Assembly: GCA_017829075.1 (NCBI GenBank)
Contig: JAGAJA010000026.1
Coordinates: forward strand, 1-60,566
Source: Oscillospiraceae bacterium
Lineage (GTDB): Bacteria > Bacillota_A > Clostridia > Oscillospirales > Ruminococcaceae
Direction of reading: 5' to 3'
Length of the DNA stretch: 60,566 nucleotides
This document shows, in pieces, positions 17,745-27,407 of this stretch. A program made the position numbers and the translations under genes. The notes under the pieces are model-generated. The model saw only the letters and a program-made list of their open reading frames with translations. It made no database searches and was not told where the DNA came from. Every line of letters begins with the position of its first letter. Position 1 is the stretch's first letter.

Positions 17745-19799
17745 ATGGAACAGAAAAAACCTCGCACCAAGACTGCCTCCGGCAAAACGACGGCTAAATC
17801 AGCCGCGCCGAAAAAATCCGCCCCCCGCCGCACAAAAAGGCAGCAGGGAGATACTATCTTTGCGCTGGATATAGGAACCCGGACGGTGGTCGGAGTGCTT
17901 GCGGAGCGTTCAAAGGACGGCTACAAGGTCATCGACATGGAAACAACGGCTCACGAAAGCCGCTCCATGACGGACGGTCAGATTGAGGACATCGAAGCGG
18001 TGGCGGCGGTGGTGAAGTCGGTGAAAACCACACTGGAACGCCGCCAATCCGTGAAGCTCCAGCGGGTGAACATCGCAGCCGCCGGACGCGCACTGAAAAC
18101 ACTGCGTCACAGCAGCAGCTATGACGTATCAGAAAAGCGCGTTATTTCCGCAGAGGATATCCGTGCCGCCGAGCTTGAAGCGGTACGCGCTGCCGAAGAG
18201 CAATTCACCGGCGATAATCAGACCTCCTCTTTCTACTGCGTGGGTCACAGCGTGATCTCGCTGGAGCTGGACGGCTACAAGGTGAACAAGCCGGAGGGTC
18301 ACCGGGGAAATACCCTCACCACCGAGGTGATTGCAGCATTCCTGCCGGCATATGTAGTGGAGAGCCTCTGCGCCGCAGTGGATATTGCCGGGCTGGAAAC
18401 CGCCGGGCTTACCCTTGAGCCTATCGCGGCGATAAACGCGGTAGTCCCTAAGGAACTGCGGCTGATAAATATTGCCATGTGCGATATCGGCGCAGGCACC
18501 TCGGACGTTGCCGCCTCAAGGGACGGCAGCATTGTAGCCTACGGAATGGCGACAGTCGCCGGTGACGAGATCACAGAATCGCTGATGAAGCAGCTTCTGG
18601 TGGATTTCAACGAAGCGGAGCGTATCAAGACCTGCCCCGACCCACAGACGGAATACACCGATATCCTGCTGACAAAGCACACAATTACCGCCGAACAGGT
18701 CGCAGAGCTTCTGCGCCCGGCGGAGGAAAATCTCGCGCAGACTATCTGCGATGAAATAATCCGGGCGAACGGCGAGGCTCCGCAGGCAGTGTTCCTTGTC
18801 GGTGGCGGCAGCAGGCTCAAAGGTCTGCCGGAGCTGGTGGCAAAGGGTCTGGGACTTCCCACGGAGCGGGTTGCCGTAGGCTCAAGGGAGATGATCCGTG
18901 GTATCTCCGCGCCGAAAAATATCGAAATAGGCGCAGAACACGCAACTCCCCTCGGAATTGCGATAACCGCCTCGGAGGGTCTGAAATACGACTTTACCAC
19001 AATAACCCTCAATGGCAGGAAGATCCGTGCTTTGGACACCCGCAGGCTTACCGTGTTCGAGCTGTGCAGTCTAGGAGGAATAAAGCCGGAGCAGCTTATG
19101 GCGAGATCCGGCAAGAGCCTTTCCTTTACGCTGGACGGAGAGAAAATAATGCTGCGCGGTACTCCGAGCGCCCCCTCCGAGATAATGCTGAACGGCAGGG
19201 AATGCACCCTCAATGCCCCGGTGCGCAAGGGCGACGAGGTGAACGTGGTTCCGGCAAAGCCCGGTGAGGACGCGGCGGCGCTGCTTTCCGACTACTTTGA
19301 TATGACGGGAATGTACACCGCTGAGGTAACACTCTCCGGAAAGCCGCTCACCGCAGGAGATTATCTTCTTGTGAACGGAAATCCGGTATGCTCCGACGCG
19401 GATATAGAAAACGGCGACGTTATCCTGCACATCAACCGCTGTACGCTGGGAGAGCTGCTCTCCAGCGAGGGTGAAAGCACGGGAAATGTTCTGCTGAACG
19501 GCAGTCCGGCGGAGCTGTCGGCTGAGCTTTCGGCGGGAGATGAGATAAGCTTCTCCGCCTCGGAAGTGGCTGAGGAAACACCCGGCGATGAACCGGAGGG
19601 GATCTCTATCCTGTTCAACGGAAGCCCTGCTGTGTTCCCTGTGAAAGGGGACAATCCGCCTATCTTCCTCGATATTCTGGCGGCATTTTCTGATGATCCC
19701 ACACAGCTCCTGTCAAGTTCCAGAAATGTCACTGTAAACGGAAAAATTGCCCGGCTGGACGAAACGATCCACAGCGGCGATGAAATTGTGATAGAATAA
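17745..19799 (+). CDS. Long FtsA-like actin-fold ATPase with C-terminal repeat domain
   Basis: A 684-residue protein. Residues 1-37 are Lys/Ala/Pro-rich. Residues about 38-400 form an FtsA/PilM-type actin fold: IFALDIGTRTVVGVL (phosphate 1), INIAMCDIGAGTSDVAA (phosphate 2) and AVFLVGGGSRLKGLPELV (adenosine motif). After residue about 410 come three similar small domains with ...LNGR/ LSGKPL / LNGSPA...GDEV/I endings, resembling beta-grasp or SLBB units. Normal FtsA is about 420 residues and ends in a membrane helix, absent here. Likely a divergent envelope or division protein; function not proven. Confidence 0.75.
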   Translation: MEQKKPRTKTASGKTTAKSAAPKKSAPRRTKRQQGDTIFALDIGTRTVVGVLAERSKDGYKVIDMETTAHESRSMTDGQIEDIEAVAAVVKSVKTTLERRQSVKLQRVNIAAAGRALKTLRHSSSYDVSEKRVISAEDIRAAELEAVRAAEEQFTGDNQTSSFYCVGHSVISLELDGYKVNKPEGHRGNTLTTEVIAAFLPAYVVESLCAAVDIAGLETAGLTLEPIAAINAVVPKELRLINIAMCDIGAGTSDVAASRDGSIVAYGMATVAGDEITESLMKQLLVDFNEAERIKTCPDPQTEYTDILLTKHTITAEQVAELLRPAEENLAQTICDEIIRANGEAPQAVFLVGGGSRLKGLPELVAKGLGLPTERVAVGSREMIRGISAPKNIEIGAEHATPLGIAITASEGLKYDFTTITLNGRKIRALDTRRLTVFELCSLGGIKPEQLMARSGKSLSFTLDGEKIMLRGTPSAPSEIMLNGRECTLNAPVRKGDEVNVVPAKPGEDAAALLSDYFDMTGMYTAEVTLSGKPLTAGDYLLVNGNPVCSDADIENGDVILHINRCTLGELLSSEGESTGNVLLNGSPAELSAELSAGDEISFSASEVAEETPGDEPEGISILFNGSPAVFPVKGDNPPIFLDILAAFSDDPTQLLSSSRNVTVNGKIARLDETIHSGDEIVIE

Positions 19800-19803
19800 T
19801 GCC

Positions 19804-21393
19804 ATGAAAAAACTGAAATTCACAGCGCTTCTCACTGCGGCGGCGCTGCTCTGCGGCTGCACGGCGATTCCGGACAAGGTAATGAGCTCACCCACCCCGG
19901 TGGAGTCTGAGCAAAATGAGCCGGAATCCGACGAACAGACAGTCTATGACGAGATACCGGTCAAGAAATACGACCTCGAAAACACCGATTTCTCGGTGAA
20001 GCTAAACGCCGAGGGAGGAACGTTTGCCGGGAATGTCCGGACGGACGGCGAATACGACGGCAATGGCTATATCGTTCTTGACGAGGGAATGAAGCTCCAG
20101 CACATCGCGTCCCCGGTAACCTCCCAGCACTACTGCATAGCGATCGCCGCGCATTCCTATGTCGGCGCAGTAATCAGGCTCAAGGTGCTGAATGAAACCG
20201 TTGGTTCCTATTATATCCCGGCGTCCGACTCCACTGAATTCACCATGTTTGCGGTGGACAACGTTTATCTTTCCGCAGGCCCGGCGGTGCTTGCATTCGA
20301 GGTGATCGAGGGCAGCGTGGCTCTGGATTACATCACCGTGGAAAACTCATCTCAGGCGGCAGCCTCCTGTTACTATGTTTCTTCCTCCTGCGCAGGCTCT
20401 GATGCCTCTGTTTCTACGATAGGGCTTATGAAATACCTTGCGGACAGCTACGGAAATAAGGTTATAACCGGACAGTGCGTAACCCCCGGCTCCAACTCCG
20501 AAATAGACGCCGTTACACGGGAAACAGGACGTTCCCCGGCGATAAGGACAGGCGACCTGATGTTCGCCACACCATCGGTATATGAGATAAATCAGTCCTA
20601 TGCGGACGAAGAGGTAAGGCTGGCTTTGGAATGGGGACGTTCCGGAGGCATAGTGTCCTTTAACTGGCACTGGTACGCTCCTGTCGGGAAATCTGCTTAC
20701 TACGCGGATACCTCCGACTTCATTCTTGGCGAAGCCGTAACCGACCGGGATATCTCAATGTCAGACGACGAGGAGCTGGAAGCGCTGCTGGAAAGCGGGC
20801 TTATCACCGAGGACACTATTAAGCTGTTAAAGGATATAGACGCAGTTGCCGAAGTGCTCAAGCAGTTCCGCAGCGAATCTATCCCAGTGATATTCCAGCC
20901 GCTGCCGGACGGTGAAAGCTCCATGTACTGGTGGTGCGGCAGCCCGAAGAACTATCAGTGGCTCTGGCGGCTGATGTTTGAGCGCATGGACAAGTATCAT
21001 TCCCTCAATAACCTCATCTGGGTGTGGAACGGCAGCAGCGCCGACTACTTCCCCGGTGTGAAATACTGCGACATCGTGGGACAGAGCTTCTTTGAGAACA
21101 GCTCAGCCTCGTTTGCGGGACGATTTTCCGCTCTTGCCGGGCTTTCTGAGGACATTCCCAAAGCAATGGCGATAACCGCCTGCGACAAGCTTCCCTCCCC
21201 GGACTATATGAGACGGGACAATGCGGTGTGGCTGTGGTTCTCGATAGCAAGCGGGAATACCATTATCGACACCTCCGGAGAGCTTTCCGAGAAATACACA
21301 AGCTGGAAATCGCTTCATGACGCATACAACAGCGAAATGTGCATAACTCTGGACGAGCTTCCGGATCTGACCGAATACGCTTTTCAGGACTGA
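19804..21393 (+). CDS. GH26-like mannan-binding lipoprotein, catalytic residues apparently lost
   Basis: A 529-residue lipoprotein: signal peptide with lipobox LLCGC (Cys about 19), then a beta-sandwich CBM-like domain (about residues 55-180), then a GH26 fold (about 195-525). GH26 landmarks are present: GGIVSFNWHWYAPVG and WLWFSIASGN. In active mannanases the acid/base lies in P-L/F-H-E and the nucleophile in L-T-E-C/N-G. Here the matching sites read QPLPDGESS (near residue 365) and AITACDKLPS (near 457), so both Glu seem replaced. It may bind mannan rather than cut it. The start lies 4 bases after the FtsA-like stop. Confidence 0.75.
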   Translation: MKKLKFTALLTAAALLCGCTAIPDKVMSSPTPVESEQNEPESDEQTVYDEIPVKKYDLENTDFSVKLNAEGGTFAGNVRTDGEYDGNGYIVLDEGMKLQHIASPVTSQHYCIAIAAHSYVGAVIRLKVLNETVGSYYIPASDSTEFTMFAVDNVYLSAGPAVLAFEVIEGSVALDYITVENSSQAAASCYYVSSSCAGSDASVSTIGLMKYLADSYGNKVITGQCVTPGSNSEIDAVTRETGRSPAIRTGDLMFATPSVYEINQSYADEEVRLALEWGRSGGIVSFNWHWYAPVGKSAYYADTSDFILGEAVTDRDISMSDDEELEALLESGLITEDTIKLLKDIDAVAEVLKQFRSESIPVIFQPLPDGESSMYWWCGSPKNYQWLWRLMFERMDKYHSLNNLIWVWNGSSADYFPGVKYCDIVGQSFFENSSASFAGRFSALAGLSEDIPKAMAITACDKLPSPDYMRRDNAVWLWFSIASGNTIIDTSGELSEKYTSWKSLHDAYNSEMCITLDELPDLTEYAFQD

Positions 21394-21399
21394 ATTCAC

Positions 21400-21428
21400 T
21401 TGACAGGCTAATATTTTAAGAGTATAAT
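21400..21428 (+). promoter_or_regulatory. Promoter of the SGNH lipoprotein gene
   Basis: TTGACA, 17-base spacer, TATAAT: a consensus promoter that lets the esterase be expressed apart from the genes before it. Confidence 0.78.
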
Positions 21429-21487
21429 ACTTAATAGCATGGTTCTTATTACCTAAATCACACAGAGAATTAAAGGAGAATTAACCA

Positions 21488-22921
21488 ATGAAAAGATTTC
21501 TTGCAGTAATGCTTGCAGGTGCAATGATCCTCGCAATGGCAGGCTGCTCAGGAGAAACAGGCTCTGGCAGCTCCCCGGCAGGCTCGTCTGACGCTTCCAG
21601 CGTATCCGATGCTGCTGACTCTTCCAGCGATTCTGGAGTTTCTGACGCTTCCACCAGCGACACATCAGAAGAGCAGACTCCCGGCAGCTCTAGTAACTCT
21701 GGTACTTCTGGAGAAGCCGCTGCGCAGCTTGAAAATGCCATGAAACCCGACCTCATTTCCGCGGCGTTACAGTCCGCTCTCGGACTTGATGAAGCCGCAG
21801 CCACCGCCGCAGCGGAGCAGATGCTGCCGCTGCTGATGTACACAGAGGGCAATGCCGTTCGTGTCGCAAAGGTCATCAGAAAGCTCCAGGCGGGCGAAGA
21901 GGTAACTGTCGCATATCTCGGCGGTTCTATCACTCAGGGAAGCGGAGCGGACGGAGAAACCTGCTACGCTGCGCTCACCACAAAATGGCTTAAAGAGCAG
22001 TTCCCCGACGCTAAGATAAACTATGTCAACGCAGGTATCGGCGCGACAGGCTCCTATATCGGAGTTCACCGCTGTGACACTCAGGTGCTGAGCAGCGATC
22101 CCGACCTTGTTTTCATCGACTTCTCGGTAAATGACACCTCCGACAGAATCGCAATAAACAAGCTCACCTACGAGGGACTTATCCGCAAGATATGGCAGTA
22201 CGACTCCGCGCCTGGCATAATCTGCATTGCCATGACGCAGGAGGACGGCACCAGCGTTCTGAGCGCCCACGGCGAAGTGACAAGCAAGTACAGCATACCG
22301 CTCATCTCCTACCACGACGCAATGCTGGATTTCCTCAGCAGCAACGACAGCGTTCAGTGGTCGGACATCTCCGGTGACAACATTCACCCGAATGTTGCAG
22401 GTCATGCGATACTCAGCAGTATGATCACCACCTATATCCAGTACATCAGCGACAATCTTGACAGCATCGGCGAAACCGAGCCGGAGCTTGCCGTGCCCGG
22501 CGAGAACGGAGCAAAGTACGAAAAGGCGCAGCTTCTCACCACCGATGACGCGCAGCCGGTTTCCAATGGAGCATTCCTGAAGAGAGAAATGACCTTCGGC
22601 GGCTTTAACAACCCGTGGATCGCAAAGAGCAACGACAGCTCCTTTACAGACGATGACGCTCTCGTTATCGAGGTTGAAGCGCAGAACATCGGAATTCTTT
22701 ACGGAAAGCTTGTCAGCGCTGCCGGATATGCCGATATCTACATTGATGACGAGTTCGTCACCACGATCAACGCAGATTTCTCCGGCGGCTGGGGCAGCTA
22801 TGTTGAGTTCGCCGAGCTTAAGAGCTTCGAGTCCTCCGGCAAGCATACTCTGAGGATCGTTCCCAAGGGAACAGAGGGCAAGGCGTCCGCGTTCTATATC
22901 TGCGGAATTACTATAAGCTAA
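21488..22921 (+). CDS. SGNH/GDSL esterase lipoprotein, probable carbohydrate esterase
   Basis: A 477-residue surface lipoprotein. The signal peptide ends in lipobox AMAGC; a Ser/Thr/Asp-rich linker runs to about residue 75. The SGNH esterase domain has AYLGGSITQGSG with the catalytic Ser near residue 146, VNAGIGATGS, FSVNDTSDR and the His motif DNIHPNVAGHA near residue 300. A C-terminal beta-rich domain (about 340-477) could be a carbohydrate-binding module. Next to GH130 and the GH26-like protein it may deacetylate mannan, like CE17/CE2 enzymes; xylan or another glycan is possible. Confidence 0.82.
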   Translation: MKRFLAVMLAGAMILAMAGCSGETGSGSSPAGSSDASSVSDAADSSSDSGVSDASTSDTSEEQTPGSSSNSGTSGEAAAQLENAMKPDLISAALQSALGLDEAAATAAAEQMLPLLMYTEGNAVRVAKVIRKLQAGEEVTVAYLGGSITQGSGADGETCYAALTTKWLKEQFPDAKINYVNAGIGATGSYIGVHRCDTQVLSSDPDLVFIDFSVNDTSDRIAINKLTYEGLIRKIWQYDSAPGIICIAMTQEDGTSVLSAHGEVTSKYSIPLISYHDAMLDFLSSNDSVQWSDISGDNIHPNVAGHAILSSMITTYIQYISDNLDSIGETEPELAVPGENGAKYEKAQLLTTDDAQPVSNGAFLKREMTFGGFNNPWIAKSNDSSFTDDDALVIEVEAQNIGILYGKLVSAAGYADIYIDDEFVTTINADFSGGWGSYVEFAELKSFESSGKHTLRIVPKGTEGKASAFYICGITIS

Positions 22922-22931
22922 AATATGAGAT

Positions 22932-22963
22932 AAAAAAGGCGCTCTAATAAGAGCGCCTTTTTT
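22932..22963. terminator. Bidirectional terminator
   Basis: AAAAAAGGCGCTC and its exact complement form a 13-bp stem. It serves the SGNH gene and the convergent membrane-protein gene. Confidence 0.88.
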
Positions 22964-23654
22964 ATTGCTCTGCTTCTTCCGCAATCTCCGGAACTTCAAG
23001 CTGAGATCTGTCCACGGCGACGGTCAGCGTTCTGAGTTTAACTCCGTCCACAAAATCAATACTCAGCTTACCATCGTCCGTCCATGAGATCGCATAACGA
23101 TCCTCGCTGTCGGCAAATTCAGAAATATCCGTCCTCGCCAGAAGCACAGCCTTTCCGTTTTCCTCCTCAGCAGAGGTAAGATAGAACGACACTGCGCCTT
23201 TCCCGAAATACGGGTCGCTCTCCTCCGCGATAAGCCGCAGATCCTCGTCAGTGTAGACGAAATACCTCTGCGATCTCACCGGAGAACCAAGAGCCATGTA
23301 TGCCGAACTTCCGATCATCGCAAGCGACACAAGAAGCAGTCCCGCCGCTCCGAGGACTACCGCTCCCCGGTTCTTCTTGGAGAAAGAGCCTGCGAGGATC
23401 AGAGCAATGAGCAGGCAGTTTATTCCAAGAACCACCGCCGCGATCACCCCGAAAAAGGAAAGAGGATCGTCTTTGACAATTTCATCTCCGCTCGCAGTGT
23501 AATTCATCGTGAACGACATACCAGACAGCACCATGCCAATCACCAGCATTGCCAGATCCAACCCGAATACCGCCCCCGCAATAAGCCACGGTCTGCGCAG
23601 CAGCAAGGAAGTTTCGCTTTTCGGCGCAGCTTTGGTTTTTTGCCGCTTCTTCAT
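22962..23654 (-). CDS. Membrane protein of unknown function
   Basis: A 230-residue protein not recognised. It has a basic N-terminus, three hydrophobic segments (about residues 24-46, 68-90 and 98-122) and a C-terminal outside or cytoplasmic domain of about 105 residues with alternating polar strands (KAVLLARTDISEF, KLSIDFVDGVKLR). It follows the ABC exporter pair in the same direction after 23 bases and may be co-transcribed. Function cannot be stated. Confidence 0.65.
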   Translation of the reverse strand: MKKRQKTKAAPKSETSLLLRRPWLIAGAVFGLDLAMLVIGMVLSGMSFTMNYTASGDEIVKDDPLSFFGVIAAVVLGINCLLIALILAGSFSKKNRGAVVLGAAGLLLVSLAMIGSSAYMALGSPVRSQRYFVYTDEDLRLIAEESDPYFGKGAVSFYLTSAEEENGKAVLLARTDISEFADSEDRYAISWTDDGKLSIDFVDGVKLRTLTVAVDRSQLEVPEIAEEAEQ

Positions 23655-23677
23655 TGCGATCCCCTTTCTTCGCTTTA

Positions 23678-25483
23678 TCAGACGTAATACTGAGCCTGCG
23701 CACGGAACATCTCGGCGTAAATGCCGTTTTGCTTATGAACAAGCTCCTCGTGGGTGCCAAGCTCCTTTATCGTGCAGTCGGAGAACACCGCTATCCGGTC
23801 GCAGAACTTGCAGCTTGAAAGCCGGTGTGAAATATACACTGCGGTCTTTCCGCCCACAAGCTCGTTGAATTTGCAGTATATCTCGTACTCCGCCACCGGG
23901 TCAAGCGCGGCGGTCGGCTCGTCAAGAATTACCACCGGAGCGTCCTTGTACAGTGCGCGGGCTATGGCAAGCTTCTGCTGCTCGCCGCCGGAGAGCTGCA
24001 CTCCGTTCTTGTCGAACTGCCGGAACATCATGGTATCCCTGCCGTTCGGGAGAGAGTTAATCTTATCCAGAAGCCCCACCTTTTCAAACAACTCGTCCGT
24101 GTGCTCCGGTGTGTCCTCCCTGCCGAGGAGTATGTTGTCCTGCGCAGTGAATGCAAGCAGCCGGAAGTCCTGAAATACCACCGAGAACAGCTTCATGTAC
24201 TCGTCATAGTCGTATTCCCGGATATTCACACCGTCCAGCAGTATCTCGCCCTCGTCGGTGTCGTACAGCCTGCACAGAAGCTTTATGAACGTGGTCTTTC
24301 CCGCGCCGTTGAGTCCCACAACCGACAGGCGCTCCCCTGCCTTTATCTTGATAGAAACGTTTTTCAGCACTTTTACTCCGGTGTTCGGGTAGGAGAAGCT
24401 GACATTGCGGAACTCTATCTCGTGCGGTTCGCCGAGGTTTTCTACCCGTCTTGTTCCCTTCTCAAGGTAGGGCGGGTATTCCATAAGCTTTACCACCTCA
24501 TAGCCGTAGTTGCAGCGCTTTACGATGTCCTGAAGTCCGAAAACCACGCTCTGAAGCGCGGCGTTCAGCGTTCCTCCCGCAGTAGTGAGCTGGGAGAAAG
24601 TGCCTATTGTTATCTTTCCGAATATCGCCAGAATGCCGAGGTAAAGATATGTGCCGAAGTCCCTCAGCGCCGCCACCGCTGCGTCCAGTACGTCCAGCGG
24701 GAAGCGCTCGTCCGCTTTCCTGCGGTCGAATTCATACAGCCGCTTTATCTGCGTTGCAGATTTCGCCAGAAGAGTACCTGCCGCGCCGTACAGCCGTATA
24801 TCCTTGCCGAACCGGAAGTCCTCCAGCTCAAAGGTCACATAGTCCCACACCCGGTCTACCTTTGCGAGGTCGCTGAAGTATTTCACCTCGATGCGGTTTT
24901 TCCGGGCGTTCAGCAGGGTGGAAACTCCCAGCAGCGTACCTATTATCAGCAGCAGCCACGGAGCGTTCACCGCCAGCACGGTGACTACTCCAACGATCTT
25001 TATGACGTTCTCAATTATCGCGAAGAACGCCCTCGCGATGCCGTGAATACCGCCGCTCCAGTCCTTGCCTTCCCGCGCCTTCTGTATCTGGTCAAGGGCT
25101 TCCTTGTTTTCGGTCAGTGCGAAGTCTATATCCATGCAGCGCAGGGCTATTTCCTCCGACATATAGTTCAAGAACTTGTCCTCGTACTTCTCCAGATGTA
25201 TCGAAAGCTGAGAATTTGCCAGACCCACTGCCGCGTCCAGACCTATCATCAGCCCCGCGTACAGGACTATCTGCCCGATATCCCGGGCGGGCTGGCAGAG
25301 CGCGTCCACCAGCAGCGGCAGCAGAATGATGTCCACAAACGGCAAAGCCGCCGCCACAGCCACATTCAGCGCCGACAGAATGAAATAGCTTTTGCTGAAT
25401 TTCCACGCCACCGGAAAGAAGTATTTAAGCGTTTTGAATACAACGCCCTTTTTCTTCTCCTGCTTCTTTTCAGGATTACTCAT
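23678..25483 (-). CDS. ABC exporter half-transporter (second subunit)
   Basis: A 601-residue fusion of a six-helix ABC membrane domain and an ATPase domain. Walker A is VVGLNGAGKTTFIKLL, the signature LSGGEQQKLAIARAL, Walker B VVILDEPTAALD and the H-loop YISHRLSS, all intact. It overlaps the upstream ABC gene by 8 bp and shares its layout, so the two likely form a heterodimeric exporter. GGAGGTG precedes ATG at 25483. The cargo (lipid, peptide or drug) cannot be read. Confidence 0.92.
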   Translation of the reverse strand: MSNPEKKQEKKKGVVFKTLKYFFPVAWKFSKSYFILSALNVAVAAALPFVDIILLPLLVDALCQPARDIGQIVLYAGLMIGLDAAVGLANSQLSIHLEKYEDKFLNYMSEEIALRCMDIDFALTENKEALDQIQKAREGKDWSGGIHGIARAFFAIIENVIKIVGVVTVLAVNAPWLLLIIGTLLGVSTLLNARKNRIEVKYFSDLAKVDRVWDYVTFELEDFRFGKDIRLYGAAGTLLAKSATQIKRLYEFDRRKADERFPLDVLDAAVAALRDFGTYLYLGILAIFGKITIGTFSQLTTAGGTLNAALQSVVFGLQDIVKRCNYGYEVVKLMEYPPYLEKGTRRVENLGEPHEIEFRNVSFSYPNTGVKVLKNVSIKIKAGERLSVVGLNGAGKTTFIKLLCRLYDTDEGEILLDGVNIREYDYDEYMKLFSVVFQDFRLLAFTAQDNILLGREDTPEHTDELFEKVGLLDKINSLPNGRDTMMFRQFDKNGVQLSGGEQQKLAIARALYKDAPVVILDEPTAALDPVAEYEIYCKFNELVGGKTAVYISHRLSSCKFCDRIAVFSDCTIKELGTHEELVHKQNGIYAEMFRAQAQYYV

Positions 25484-27371
25484 GAACAGCACCTCCCTCC
25501 ATAACCTCGGCGGGTTGAATGCCGTCCTCTATGTAGTACTGCGCCTGAACCCGGAACATATCCGCGTAAGCGCCGTTCTTCTCCAGCAGCTCGTCATGAG
25601 TGCCGTACTCCACCATCTCTCCCGCGACAAACATCGCAATGCTGTCGCAGAATCGTGTGGAGGAAAGCCGGTGGGAGATGTACACCGCCGATTTGCTGCC
25701 TATCATGCCGTTGAAGCTCTGATACAGCCGATATTCCGCAAGAGCGTCCAATGCGGCGGTAGGCTCGTCAAGGACTACCACAGGAGCGTCCTTGTACAGC
25801 GCCCTCGCCAGCGCAAGCTTCTGCTTTTCGCCGCCGGAGAGGTCAACTCCGTCATCGTACAGCACCTTTAAAAGCTCGGTGTCCATTCCGTTGGGAAGCT
25901 TATCCAGCTTATCGCCCATTCCCGCTGCACGGAGGTATTTCTCCGCAAGCGCCTTGTCCGTTTCCTCGGCGGGCTTCATTGAAATGTTCTCAGAAAGCGG
26001 GAATGCGAACACCTCCACCTCCTGAAACGCCGGAGCGAACAGCCGGAAGTACTCCGCCCGGTCGAACTCCCTTATATCAATGCCGTTGCAGAGTATCCTG
26101 CCCTCGGTCACGTCATACAGCCGCAGCAGCAGCTTTATAAATGTGGTCTTTCCCGCGCCGTTCAGTCCTACAACTGCAAGCCTCTGCCCGGCTTTCAGCG
26201 TGAGATTAAGGTTTTTCAGTGCGTAGGTTTCCTGCCCCTTGTATTTAAAGGAAACATTCTCAAACGTGAAAGTATAGCTGTCGGACTTCGGTATCGGCGT
26301 GTGCTTCTTTCCCTCGTCCGCAAAAGGGATATCCATGAAGGTGCGGAAGTCGTCAAGCTGCGCCGAGCGCTCCCGCATTCCGCCAAGCGACTGCAAGAAC
26401 ATACGGATATTCCCCGACATAGTTACCGCGCTGCCGATATACAGCGCGAAGTCGCCGATGGACATACCATCGAACAGCACACAGTATATTATCCAGCCGT
26501 AAATTATCACGCTGCGGACAACCATTACCAGCGCACTCCAACGGCTGTTCGCCGCCCAGTAATTCCGGGACGCTACCCAGTGCTTAAGCTCCTCTGCGTC
26601 TACCTCCACCTGCTTACCGTGTAGCCAGCGCTTCATTCCGTAAAGCCTGATGTCCTTCGCGTAGGAGAAATCCGTCGCAACTGTTGTCATGTAGTCCAGC
26701 TTGCGCCAGTTTCCCGCCATTGCATCCCACATGACCTCCTTGTCCTTTATGCGGTAGTAGTCGAATATCTCGAACTCCACAAAGGACAGCACAAGAATTA
26801 TCACCACCAGAAGCGGGTTCATCGTGGAGATAATTCCCACTGCGGCGATTATCGCGGAGAACTGCACCGCCATAGTCCACATATCCCGCATGAAGCCCTC
26901 AACGCCGTGATAGCTTCCGCCGGTGGCGCGCTTTGCCTTATGCTGGCGGTCGAGCATTTCCGGGGACTCAAGCTGCTCGTACTCCATTGAAAGGGTCTTG
27001 GCAATACGCTCCTGCACCAGCATCAGCCGCATATAGGTGAACCCCAGCTCCAGCTTTTTTCCGGATAGGTTATTCAGCCACATCATGATGAATTCCACGG
27101 CGGTGGTGCAGATGACCAGATACAGCAGCGGCATCGCGTCTTTCTCAGGAAGAGCCGCCTGCTGCCCGATCATGTCGATGACCAGCTTTGAAATGATCTG
27201 CCAGATATAGGACATGGAAGCCCCAGCTATCCCGCCGATCAGAAGCCAGCCTATGAGGGACGGTCTGTACCTTTTGAACGCTCCCAGAATATATCCGATA
27301 TTCCGGATAACGCCGTATTCATGGTGCAGTTCGTCCTCGTTTTCCTTCTTTTTTGCTTTGTAAAAAACCAT
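25476..27371 (-). CDS. ABC exporter half-transporter (first subunit)
   Basis: A 631-residue ABC half-transporter. Membrane domain about residues 25-330, ATPase about 360-610 with VVGLNGAGKTTFIKLL, LSGGEKQKLALARAL, VVVLDEPTAALD and YISHRLSS. Both subunits keep a Glu after Walker B, so both ATP sites may work, unlike many heterodimers with one weak site. The coupling region LYGMKRWLHGKQVE resembles that of the partner. No regulator or substrate gene is beside it. Confidence 0.92.
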   Translation of the reverse strand: MVFYKAKKKENEDELHHEYGVIRNIGYILGAFKRYRPSLIGWLLIGGIAGASMSYIWQIISKLVIDMIGQQAALPEKDAMPLLYLVICTTAVEFIMMWLNNLSGKKLELGFTYMRLMLVQERIAKTLSMEYEQLESPEMLDRQHKAKRATGGSYHGVEGFMRDMWTMAVQFSAIIAAVGIISTMNPLLVVIILVLSFVEFEIFDYYRIKDKEVMWDAMAGNWRKLDYMTTVATDFSYAKDIRLYGMKRWLHGKQVEVDAEELKHWVASRNYWAANSRWSALVMVVRSVIIYGWIIYCVLFDGMSIGDFALYIGSAVTMSGNIRMFLQSLGGMRERSAQLDDFRTFMDIPFADEGKKHTPIPKSDSYTFTFENVSFKYKGQETYALKNLNLTLKAGQRLAVVGLNGAGKTTFIKLLLRLYDVTEGRILCNGIDIREFDRAEYFRLFAPAFQEVEVFAFPLSENISMKPAEETDKALAEKYLRAAGMGDKLDKLPNGMDTELLKVLYDDGVDLSGGEKQKLALARALYKDAPVVVLDEPTAALDALAEYRLYQSFNGMIGSKSAVYISHRLSSTRFCDSIAMFVAGEMVEYGTHDELLEKNGAYADMFRVQAQYYIEDGIQPAEVMEGGAVHE

Positions 27372-27407
27372 ATAACTTCTCCGGGAACAGCCGGAGGTTA
27401 TACGAGA

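Noticed and set aside
21767..22999. 410-residue leftward frame opposite the SGNH gene
   Set aside because: No ribosome site, runs through the bidirectional terminator, and the SGNH motifs are on the plus strand.
24101..25504. 467-residue rightward frame opposite the ABC exporter
   Set aside because: Antisense shadow; the ABC motifs on the minus strand are unambiguous.
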